Positions 14,381-21,310 of a stretch of 22,578 bases of DNA are shown here, piece after piece. The DNA comes from an uncultured Synergistia bacterium (GTDB lineage: Bacteria; Eremiobacterota; SpSt-956; JAKJGF01): the NCBI GenBank assembly GCA_937888925.1, contig CALARM010001111.1:1-22578 (forward strand), in the 5' to 3' direction. A program made the position numbers and the translations under genes. The notes below the pieces were generated by a model. That model did not search any database and was not told where the DNA came from. It saw only the letters and a program-made list of their open reading frames with translations. The first letter of the stretch is position 1; every line of letters begins with the position of its first letter.

Positions 14381-16600
14381 TCATTTTCTCGTTTTTAACA
14401 TACTTATCCCTGCCCATACAGGAGCAAAGGCCCACAGAGAACCGAACATATCCTTTAATTCCTGCTGAACAGCTTCATTTTTTATATTTCTCTTCAATGA
14501 ATAGAGGAATTTACCCATAAGAGGTATGGATAAGCTCCTGTCTTTTTTATAAAGGTGTAAAGTGTTATATATAAATGTTCTGCTTATCTTATTATCTTCC
14601 AGATAAGTGAGAAGTTTTTCCGCAAAACTGTAAACTTCATTCATTCTATACCATGAAACATTACAGGTAAAAATATTCAGACTGTTTTTACCTGTCTCTT
14701 TTTTTGCATCCTCAAGAGCATCTGCGGCATGTTCTGCAGCTCTTTTTATCGGATATTTCCCTTTACAGAGGTAAATTCCGCCCGATGCATGAAGTTCATC
14801 GTTCTTTCCCGTATAATAATAAAACTCATCATTGATTCTCTTTGCCACGTCTAAAATCTCATTCCATGCCCCTGTAATAAAGAGATCGTCTCCACCTGAA
14901 TAGGTTACATAGAGATTTTCAAAATCTTCACAGATTTTATTCAAGTAGCCGGAAAAGAACATATCCAGTGAAAAACTCATGGAAGCTATTCTGGATATGG
15001 ATTTTCTGGATTGAGATACATCATCCGGCCTGTCCTCACCGAGACCGAGAGTAAAGAGCATACCGAGATTATCTACATCCATTCTGAGAATTCCCAGGAA
15101 ATTTGCTCCTTCCGACGAATCTGCCATTTCATCAAAAGTTTTAATGTTACCATATTCCGTTCCGGGAACATGATTTCCTGAAAAGATAAAACCTGCCCTG
15201 TTAAAATCTTCCGGCTTTTCCAGAAATTCCGTATTATTTATAGAATATCGTGTTATGACTTTACCTTCAGGTTTAAAATCCCAGTAACTGTAGAAATCTT
15301 CAAATTTTATAATAGAATTAACCGGTTCAGTGGAATTAATCTTATAAATATATTTATATTTTGGAAGTTTTTCCCCCAGTTCTTTATGATCTTCGCAGAG
15401 AGAACATATATCTGAATTTTCCTCGTAATCTTTACCGCATATCGGGCATACCTGTTTTTTTAACGGAAAAATTAAATCTTCCTCTGTAATCTGCCTGAAA
15501 AATTTCTCTTTCTTTTTCCTGTCCAGAATTTTTCCCATTTCCTTCAGGACAGAGGAAAAATTCTTAAGCCCTTCTGAAGAAAATTCCACACTTCCCAGTA
15601 TAAAGCCGAGATCTCCCTGATAATTATTAAACAGAAAAGAATTTATTTTATCTTCTATTTCTTTTATGGCCCTTTTATTCTCTTCCGTAGAAGGTGCCAG
15701 TATGGCAAAATGCCCTCCTCCGCTCCACAGTTTATTTACCACAGTAAGATTTAATGCATTAAGGCAGTAATCTCCAAAAGTTTCATTCATAAGTGACAGA
15801 TAAAAAGATCTTCCTCTCAGTCTTTTTGCCGTATCTTTCATACCGTCCTGCGGGGAATTTATCTGATAGATAAAATCCTGAATACCGGAAATATCACCTT
15901 CTAAAAGAATAAATTCTTCTTTTCCTCCCGTATCATAAAGACATGTGGCGATGGCTGCAGTTGTTTTCAGATGATGGAAGAGAGGTATATCGGGGATACT
16001 TACATAGACTGCTCCCGGAATACACCAGGTATATTTCTCCATTATATAATATAAAGTAAAGAAATAATCGCTGAAATTATCCTTTTTTATAATTTTCTCT
16101 ATATCTTCCGTAAATTTATTCCAGAGATTATTATAGCTGCTGCTATCTATAGTATTCTTATGAGTCTCTACAGGAAAGATTTTATCTTTTTCCGGAGAGA
16201 GTTTTTGAAGTTTATGAGAATATTTACTGTCTTTATCTCTGTCTTTAAGAGATATTTTTTCAAGTAAACAGTAGAGAGGTGTTGTGTAAGGATCTCCTTT
16301 TTCTTCCGATTTTGTTCTGTCCATACCTGCAGACAGGCAGTCTGCACGGTGTACATATTTTTCCAGAACCTTCGTCGGCTTATGGTGTCTTAAAATACAG
16401 TTAATTAAATTATCATCTTTGAAGACCGGAGGAATATATTCTTCTACAAAGGAAGCTCCCCATTTCCCGTGAGCACCTCCGTATCCGTAAATATCTTCTT
16501 CAACATCATTATATTTTAAAGGATTCTGTCTGGTTCTCTGATAAAATTTTCCGATATCATGGAGAAAAGCTCCAAGAATTAAGGAATCTCTCTCATTCAA
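14381..16600 (-). CDS. csm1: Cas10/Csm1 of type III-A with HD and GGDD sites
   Basis: A 739-residue Cas10. The N-terminal HD nuclease domain carries ILGAFLHDIGKFYQR (H14-D15), expected to cut single-stranded DNA. A first palm domain follows. Next is a four-cysteine zinc ribbon at C385, C388, C399 and C402. The second palm has VTYSGGDDLFITG (GGDD at 569-572), which makes cyclic oligoadenylate. A helical D4 domain ends the protein. Both active sites are intact, unlike the HD-less Cas10 of the type III-D operon. The start is TTG at 16600, preceded by AAGGAGAAGG; no in-frame ATG competes. It lies 95 bp after csx20 copy B, a wider gap than elsewhere in the operon, which holds a dyad that may give cas10 its own control. 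Confidence 0.95.
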   Translation of the reverse strand: MNERDSLILGAFLHDIGKFYQRTRQNPLKYNDVEEDIYGYGGAHGKWGASFVEEYIPPVFKDDNLINCILRHHKPTKVLEKYVHRADCLSAGMDRTKSEEKGDPYTTPLYCLLEKISLKDRDKDSKYSHKLQKLSPEKDKIFPVETHKNTIDSSSYNNLWNKFTEDIEKIIKKDNFSDYFFTLYYIMEKYTWCIPGAVYVSIPDIPLFHHLKTTAAIATCLYDTGGKEEFILLEGDISGIQDFIYQINSPQDGMKDTAKRLRGRSFYLSLMNETFGDYCLNALNLTVVNKLWSGGGHFAILAPSTEENKRAIKEIEDKINSFLFNNYQGDLGFILGSVEFSSEGLKNFSSVLKEMGKILDRKKKEKFFRQITEEDLIFPLKKQVCPICGKDYEENSDICSLCEDHKELGEKLPKYKYIYKINSTEPVNSIIKFEDFYSYWDFKPEGKVITRYSINNTEFLEKPEDFNRAGFIFSGNHVPGTEYGNIKTFDEMADSSEGANFLGILRMDVDNLGMLFTLGLGEDRPDDVSQSRKSISRIASMSFSLDMFFSGYLNKICEDFENLYVTYSGGDDLFITGAWNEILDVAKRINDEFYYYTGKNDELHASGGIYLCKGKYPIKRAAEHAADALEDAKKETGKNSLNIFTCNVSWYRMNEVYSFAEKLLTYLEDNKISRTFIYNTLHLYKKDRSLSIPLMGKFLYSLKRNIKNEAVQQELKDMFGSLWAFAPVWAGISMLKTRK

Positions 16601-16629
16601 TAAAACCTTCTCCTTTCTTTAATAACAGG

Positions 16630-16648
16630 CATGACCGGAGCGGTCACA
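16630..16648 (-). promoter_or_regulatory. Dyad operator between csx20 and cas10/csm1
   Basis: On the minus strand this reads TGTGACCGCTCCGGTCATG, the same TGTGAC-N7-GTCA frame as the csx20 promoter dyads, with a perfect inner TGACC/GGTCA palindrome seen on either strand. A TG-extended -10 candidate (TATTAA, 16624-16619) follows, 5 bp away rather than 9. The site would let the regulator act on cas10 separately from csx20. The rest of the 16601-16695 gap holds the ribosome site of cas10. Confidence 0.4.
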
Positions 16649-16695
16649 ACCGGATATGAACATAACAGACAGTGAAGAATAAAACTTCATCATTT

Positions 16696-17085
16696 TCATA
16701 TAAATCTCTTATACTCCCGAAACCTCACATGTTTAAACACATGCCTGTTCACAATAAGGCCATCCTCTTCTGTCTGTTCATATTCCCGTCTGGTAGTGGA
16801 ATAAACAGGTGTAATTCCATATCTGAGACACAGGTCTGCAACAGCAAATGTCATGCCGAATTCACCCTGAATAAGAGCGATATCACCTTTAGTTCCATGA
16901 TTTTTTATCCATTCAATAAATAACTGAAGCGTATCATTTATTTCACCTTCAGGAGGAACCTGTGACCGGAGGGATTGGAGAGCATCCGGAAGAGTCAGAA
17001 ATTCTTTTGCGGAAAGGTTATTTTCCGCTTCATATTTCTGTTCGCAAGTAAGACTGTGGGAAAATAATAAGAGCATCTTTTTCAT
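16696..17085 (-). CDS. csx20: Csx20 family protein, probable ring nuclease (copy B)
   Basis: A 129-residue paralogue of the copy at 9467-9868, with all family segments: MKKMLLLFSHSLT, LPDALQSLRSQVPPEGEIND, GDIALIQGEFGMTFAV, PVYSTTRREYEQTEEDG and FKHVRFREYKR. Differences concentrate in the surface-like middle (residues 50-65); the loops are unchanged, so both copies are probably functional. One otherwise conserved tryptophan (W40 in copy A) is arginine here. It heads the type III-A operon as copy A heads the type III-D operon. Its upstream region is also a near-duplicate of copy A's, so gene and promoter were probably duplicated together. The role as a cyclic-oligoadenylate ring nuclease is from family assignment. 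Confidence 0.83.
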   Translation of the reverse strand: MKKMLLLFSHSLTCEQKYEAENNLSAKEFLTLPDALQSLRSQVPPEGEINDTLQLFIEWIKNHGTKGDIALIQGEFGMTFAVADLCLRYGITPVYSTTRREYEQTEEDGLIVNRHVFKHVRFREYKRFI

Positions 17086-17181
17086 CTTTATACCTTCCCT
17101 GTTCTGTTAATTTTCTATGATTTTTATATGTATTTCTTCGTCTTCTGGTTAAAAACCTGCAAGATGATAAAATTTATTAAA

Positions 17182-17215
17182 AGTATATACTATGGCTGTG
17201 ACATAAGATGTCATA
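17182..17215 (-). promoter_or_regulatory. Promoter and dyad operator of the type III-A operon
   Basis: On the minus strand the -10 box is TATACT (17187-17182). Nine bases upstream is the dyad TGTGAC-ATAAGAT-GTCATA (17197-17215). Layout and spacing equal those of the csx20 copy A promoter, and the ~95-nt leader between here and the ATG is roughly three-quarters identical to that of copy A, including the block AAACCTGCAA. No clear -35 hexamer is visible. Confidence 0.55.
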
Positions 17216-17249
17216 TCTGAAAATATTTTTGTTATCGAAGAAATTCTTA

Positions 17250-17322
17250 TTGTTTTTTATAAAATCTGTTGTATACTAAATTTATGGAGGTGTAATCCAT
17301 AAATTTATATTAATTTATGGAG
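17250..17322 (+). promoter_or_regulatory. Promoter with triple half-site palindrome before the ATPase gene
   Basis: A -35-like TTGTTT (17250-17255) and a -10 TATACT (17272-17277) are 16 bp apart. Then TAAATTTATGGA (17277-17288) and TCCATAAATTTA (17296-17307) form a perfect 12-bp inverted repeat with a 7-nt spacer. A third copy, AATTTATGGA (17312-17321), pairs perfectly over 10 bp with the second arm and contains the GGAG ribosome site. The site could be a repressor operator, and in RNA it can hide the ribosome site. Confidence 0.5.
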
Positions 17323-17328
17323 TAAGTT

Positions 17329-18453
17329 ATGATTAAACGTTTTTATGAGTTAAATAATTTCATAAAACAGCAGAAGGTTCTAATTATTTACGGCCCCAGA
17401 AGAGCAGGGAAGACTACTTTACTGAAACATTTTCTAAATAGTACAGAATTGAAATACAGGCTGGATTCAGGTGATAATATAAAGATTCAGCAGGTTTTAA
17501 GTTCTCAGGATTTTTCTTCTATACTTGACTATGCCTCAGGATATGATCTGATAGCAATAGATGAAGCTCAGGAGATTCTGAATATTGGTATGGGGTTAAA
17601 AATACTTATCGATCAGATGGAGGAACTGGTTGTTATCGCGACAGGATCATCTTCTTTTGAGCTTTCTCAGAAACTCGGAGAACCCCTCACTGGAAGAAAA
17701 AAGACATTAATTCTTTATCCTCTGGCGCAGATGGAGTTATATCCTTTATATAATAAATATGAATTAAAAGAAAAACTTGAGGAATTTTTGATTTTTGGTT
17801 CTTATCCTGAAGTTATTACTGCAAAAGATAGAAAGGAAAAAATAGATATTTTACAGGAACTTTCAGAATCCTATCTGTTAAAAGATGTTCTGACTCTTGA
17901 TAGAATTAGATCTTCCCGGCAGTTAATAGAGCTTTTAAAATTGATTTCTTTTCAGGTTGGAAGTGAAGTTTCTCTAAATGAACTGGCATCTCAGGTTAAG
18001 ATAGATGTGAAAACTGTGGGAAGATATCTGGATATACTGGAAAAAGCCTTTGTTATTAAAAAGTTAGGAGGTTTCAGCAGAAATCTCCATAAAGAAGTAG
18101 TGAGTAAGGGGAAATATTATTTCCTTGATAATGGTATCAGAAATGCAGTTATATCTCAATATAATAGAATAGAAGACAGAAATGATACAGGGCAATTATT
18201 TGAAAATTTTATTATTATGGAAAGAATAAAGGCCAATCACTATAAAAATATACCTGTTATGTATTATTTCTGGCGCACCTATGACGGACAGGAAATAGAT
18301 CTTGTAGAAGAAAGAGATGGGAAATTATTTGCCTTTGAGTTTAAATGGTCTGAAAAAAAGAAAAAGAAAATTCCGCCGGACTGGGAACGGGCTTACCCTC
18401 AGACAGAATATGAAATAATTAACAGAGATAATTATCCTGAGTTTATTCTGTAA
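17329..18453 (+). CDS. AAA-type ATPase with C-terminal DUF4143 domain
   Basis: A 374-residue ATPase. Walker A is YGPRRAGKTT (22-30), Walker B is LIAIDEAQ (D78-E79), and an ATGSSSFEL sensor-1 motif lies near residue 105. A winged-helix-like segment (about 200-255, including NELASQVKIDVKTVGRYLDI) and a C-terminal DUF4143 region follow. The latter ends with YDGQEIDLVEERDGKLFAFE-FKW, whose D and E-x-K pattern resembles a PD-(D/E)xK nuclease fold. This ATP-binding protein family is widespread, often strain-specific and often found in defence or mobile regions; its biochemical role is not established. The gene has its own promoter with a strong palindrome and is transcribed toward the toxin-antitoxin and adaptation genes. 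I see no direct link with CRISPR function. Confidence 0.85.
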   Translation: MIKRFYELNNFIKQQKVLIIYGPRRAGKTTLLKHFLNSTELKYRLDSGDNIKIQQVLSSQDFSSILDYASGYDLIAIDEAQEILNIGMGLKILIDQMEELVVIATGSSSFELSQKLGEPLTGRKKTLILYPLAQMELYPLYNKYELKEKLEEFLIFGSYPEVITAKDRKEKIDILQELSESYLLKDVLTLDRIRSSRQLIELLKLISFQVGSEVSLNELASQVKIDVKTVGRYLDILEKAFVIKKLGGFSRNLHKEVVSKGKYYFLDNGIRNAVISQYNRIEDRNDTGQLFENFIIMERIKANHYKNIPVMYYFWRTYDGQEIDLVEERDGKLFAFEFKWSEKKKKKIPPDWERAYPQTEYEIINRDNYPEFIL

Positions 18454-18504
18454 ATTCATGACTTGCTTTAATTTTTTTGTTATACTTGATTTAAGGAGGC
18501 CTCA

Positions 18505-18942
18505 ATGATGATAAATCTGTCACATGAAAAAGAACAAATATCTGCTATGGGGTTCTGTTATCCTTATAATGAATTTTTTAAAAACAGGCGGGAGATCCTG
18601 GCTGTTTATCTCTTCGGTTCCTGTGCCGGTGGAAGAAATACCCCTTTAAGTGACATAGATTTAGCCTTTTTATTTTTCAGAGACCATAAAGACAGAATTG
18701 ATTACAATTATCTTGCAGAACTTCAGGTAGAGCTTATTCGTCTTTCAGGATGTGAAGATATTGACACAGTCATTTTAAATGACAGAGAACCGGTGTTTTT
18801 ATATAATGTCCTTACAGAAGGTAAACTTCTATATTATGTAGATAATGAAGAATTTACAGAATTTCTTTATAACAGTTACAGACTTTACCAGGATTTTATG
18901 CCTTCTTATCGTTTCTGGGAGGAGATTTATTATGGAACATAA
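18505..18942 (+). CDS. mntA: MntA-type nucleotidyltransferase antitoxin
   Basis: A 145-residue minimal nucleotidyltransferase. The signature GSCAGGRNTPLSDIDLAF fits GSX10DXD exactly (G38, S39, D50, D52). In characterised MntA/HepT pairs this enzyme adds AMP to a tyrosine of the partner toxin and silences it. A third acidic residue is expected in the following strand (VILND region). AAGGAGG lies 5 bp before the first of two ATGs, and a TATACT box (18481-18486) gives a very short leader. Its stop overlaps the start of the HEPN gene by 11 bp, the usual tight coupling for this antitoxin-toxin module. Confidence 0.85.
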   Translation: MMINLSHEKEQISAMGFCYPYNEFFKNRREILAVYLFGSCAGGRNTPLSDIDLAFLFFRDHKDRIDYNYLAELQVELIRLSGCEDIDTVILNDREPVFLYNVLTEGKLLYYVDNEEFTEFLYNSYRLYQDFMPSYRFWEEIYYGT

Positions 18943-19354
18943 GGAAAAAATTCAGAACAAGCTGGATTTTATCAGGAGTAATCTGGATAAATTAAATATA
19001 ATGAAGAAATACAGTAAAGAAGAGTTTTTCTCATATTTTGAGCATATTTATGCTGCAGAACATCTTATACAGACTACAATACAGGCTCTTACTGATACAG
19101 CTAATTTTATTGTTGCTTCCGGAAAATTCAGATCTCCTAAAAACTCTGTGGATATAATAGAAATTTTATATGAAAATAAACTGTTAGATATGAGTCAGAG
19201 AGATTTATTTCAGAAGATTATAAGGTTCAGAAATATTGTAGTTCATCTTTATAACGGAGTTAATGAAAATATGGTTTTCGAGTTGTTACAGAATAATCTT
19301 AAAGACCTGGAGGATTTATATCAGATTTTAATAGTTATAATAACAGGAAAATAA
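18932..19354 (+). CDS. hepT: HepT-type HEPN ribonuclease toxin (DUF86)
   Basis: A 140-residue HEPN protein, almost wholly helical. The motif RNIVVHLY fits RX4HXY (R100, H105, Y107), the active site of HepT RNases; Y107 corresponds to the tyrosine that MntA modifies in characterised pairs. The frame is open further upstream to 18845, but the ATG at 18932 is preceded by GGGAGGAG at a fitting distance and gives the standard N-terminus (MEHKEKIQNKLDFI). It overlaps mntA by 11 bp. As family knowledge, HepT cleaves RNA, including tRNA, when not AMPylated. Here it lies between the ATPase and the adaptation genes. Confidence 0.86.
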   Translation: MEHKEKIQNKLDFIRSNLDKLNIMKKYSKEEFFSYFEHIYAAEHLIQTTIQALTDTANFIVASGKFRSPKNSVDIIEILYENKLLDMSQRDLFQKIIRFRNIVVHLYNGVNENMVFELLQNNLKDLEDLYQILIVIITGK

Positions 19355-19412
19355 TATTTTAAACGTTATATCATTGTAAGAAAATAAGGGGAAAGGATTT
19401 GAAGTTATCATT

Positions 19413-21248
19413 ATGAAAGAAAAGCTTCTGGAAATAAAAACATTTCTGGATAAAGGTGAAGAAGAAAAAGCCCGTGATTTGCTTCGTTCAATGGAAACAG
19501 TTCCTGTAAAAGACCATGCCTTTCACCTTGAAGTGGTGGAATTATGTGAACAATGCGGCGTTGTGGAAAAGATTGCCGGAGAATTGCATCTTGCTTTAAG
19601 GGATCTTCCTGAAGACAGAAATATTATAAAGAAACTTGCTTTATTCTATCAGGACAGCGGAAATTTTGATAAAGGAGAGAAATATTTCCGTAAACTTATA
19701 GCTCTTGACCCTTCAGACAGGGATGCTTACAGGGAATTATGGAATATTTTAGAGGAAAAAGGCGACATAGACGCACTCCATGCACTTTCTCTTAAAATAA
19801 AAGAGCTATTTCCTGACTCGGACCTGGCAAATTTGAAGATTGAAAATCAAAAAAGGGAAGAAGATAAGGAAGAAGATGAAGAGGAACTGGATATAGAAGA
19901 AGCCAGACTCGTCCGGTTTGTAAGTTTCTTCTCTGGCCGTGAAGGAGTTTATGCGAGACAGTGGGCATCTCCTACAGGTGAGACGGGTTATACGCCCGTA
20001 AAAGAGCCTTTTAATTATAAAGTGGCAAAAAATCATCTACTTGGTAATTATACCGTCGGAATCTATCAGTTAAGGGTGGATAATACTGTAAACTTTATAG
20101 CCTTTGACATAGATATTACAAAAAGGTATCTGAACAGGATTATTTCTGATAAAAGTCTCTGGAAAAGTGCCATAAAAGATGCTCATAATGTGGCATGTAA
20201 GATAATAGATCATCTTTCATCCCATGACATCCCTGCCTGCATTGAAGCAAGCGGATATAAAGGGAGGCACTGCTGGATATTCCTTGAAAAACCTCTCAGC
20301 GCAAAGATTGCAAGGGCTTTTGCTTTATCTGTCGTAAATAAAATTCTCCCTCTTCCCGAAGGTATTGAGATAGAGATTTTCCCGAAACAGGATTATGTAA
20401 GACGGGAAGGACTGGGAAATCTCATTAAAATCCCTCTGGGTATTCACAGAAAAACGGGAAGAAGGAGTCAATTTATAGACCCTCACACAGTGAAACCTTT
20501 TGAGGAACAGATGGATTTCCTGGATAAAATGAGCAGATGTTCAAAAGAAAAAATAATTTCTCTGGCAGAAGATGTAGAATTGCCTCCTTATGTTGAAGAG
20601 GAGATTCTACCTGAAGAGAAAACAGTTCCCGTGATAAAATCTGTCCCCGTTGAATATACTCTGAAAGAAGACAGGGAATTTCAATATCTTCTTCTTAAAT
20701 GTTCCGTCATCAAATATCTTTTTGATAAAATAGAAGAGCATCATGATCTGACAAATGATGAGATTGTTGTTCTGACTTATTCTCTTGGACATATGGACAG
20801 GGGGCCAGATGCGGTAAATGCTCTCTTAAAACTCTGTCCCGGCACAGGTACAAAGTATTTCCTTAAAAGCCGTCTCAGAGGCAATCCTGTAAGCTGTCCG
20901 AAAATAAGAGGAAAGATACCTGATATAACATCAAAGCTGGACTGTAACTGTGATTTCAGTCATTATGCAGATAGCTATCCCACGCCTGTACTACATATAC
21001 AGGATCTGAAAAATCCTTCGGTTATGCCGGGAGGCACTCTTGATTCCATTCAATTCCAGGTGCTTGTTCAGGAATATTTGAATACAAGAAAACAGTTAAA
21101 ACAGCTCAATGAAAGATATAAAAATCAGCAGAACCAGCTTGATACTTTTTTTGAATCAGCAGGTATTACATCCATTCAGACTTCTTTCGGTCTCCTCAAA
21201 CAGGTGTCCGGAGAAAACGGAAAAGTAAATTATGTACTTGAATTCTAA
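19413..21248 (+). CDS. CRISPR-associated primase-polymerase (CAPP) with N-terminal TPR
   Basis: A 611-residue protein. Residues 1-150 are TPR-like helices (for example ALFYQDSGNFDKGEKYFRKL). A glutamate-rich linker (about 145-165) precedes an archaeo-eukaryotic primase domain at about 165-400. In it, motif I is FIAFDIDI (D232, D234) and motif II is ASGYKGRHCWIF (S280, H286). An EIFPKQ strand and GNLIKIPLGIHRKTG follow. This is the primase type also found in TOTE conflict systems and in CAPP proteins fused to or encoded beside Cas1. Four cysteines (C475, C495, C511, C513) near the end of the fold may bind zinc or an Fe-S cluster. A C-terminal coiled coil closes the protein. It ends 62 bp before cas1 on the same strand, so a role in making or repairing new spacer DNA is inferred. 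The ribosome site AAGGGGAAAGGA is unusually far (about 15 bp) from the ATG. Confidence 0.85.
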   Translation: MKEKLLEIKTFLDKGEEEKARDLLRSMETVPVKDHAFHLEVVELCEQCGVVEKIAGELHLALRDLPEDRNIIKKLALFYQDSGNFDKGEKYFRKLIALDPSDRDAYRELWNILEEKGDIDALHALSLKIKELFPDSDLANLKIENQKREEDKEEDEEELDIEEARLVRFVSFFSGREGVYARQWASPTGETGYTPVKEPFNYKVAKNHLLGNYTVGIYQLRVDNTVNFIAFDIDITKRYLNRIISDKSLWKSAIKDAHNVACKIIDHLSSHDIPACIEASGYKGRHCWIFLEKPLSAKIARAFALSVVNKILPLPEGIEIEIFPKQDYVRREGLGNLIKIPLGIHRKTGRRSQFIDPHTVKPFEEQMDFLDKMSRCSKEKIISLAEDVELPPYVEEEILPEEKTVPVIKSVPVEYTLKEDREFQYLLLKCSVIKYLFDKIEEHHDLTNDEIVVLTYSLGHMDRGPDAVNALLKLCPGTGTKYFLKSRLRGNPVSCPKIRGKIPDITSKLDCNCDFSHYADSYPTPVLHIQDLKNPSVMPGGTLDSIQFQVLVQEYLNTRKQLKQLNERYKNQQNQLDTFFESAGITSIQTSFGLLKQVSGENGKVNYVLEF

Positions 21249-21255
21249 TAGATAA

Positions 21256-21270
21256 GAGGTGATAAGATTG
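21256..21270 (+). promoter_or_regulatory. Ribosome-binding site ahead of cas1, followed by TTG
   Basis: GAGGTGA (21256-21262) is the only good ribosome site before cas1. It sits 5 bp from a TTG (21268) and 11 bp from an ATG (21274), which share one frame. Neither is in frame with cas1 at the current length of the following heptamer array. The cas1 ATG itself lies 48 bp downstream without a ribosome site of its own. Confidence 0.6.
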
Positions 21271-21275
21271 AATAT

Positions 21276-21303
21276 GCGTCACGCGTCACGCGTCACGCGT
21301 CAC
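21276..21303 (+). repeat. Perfect 4 x 7-bp tandem repeat (GCGTCAC) before cas1
   Basis: Four exact consecutive copies of GCGTCAC occupy 28 bp, with no spacer. The unit is 71% G+C in an otherwise A+T-rich window, and it occurs as an array nowhere else in the window. It lies between the ribosome site of cas1 and the cas1 ATG at 21311. Because 7 is not a multiple of 3, each unit gained or lost changes the reading frame. Such short perfect repeats are prone to slippage. Confidence 0.95.
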
Positions 21304-21310
21304 GATTCCC

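Noticed and set aside
18845..18931. Upstream extension of HepT (29 extra residues)
   Set aside because: It lies wholly inside mntA in another frame; the ATG at 18932 has a ribosome site and gives a typical HepT start.
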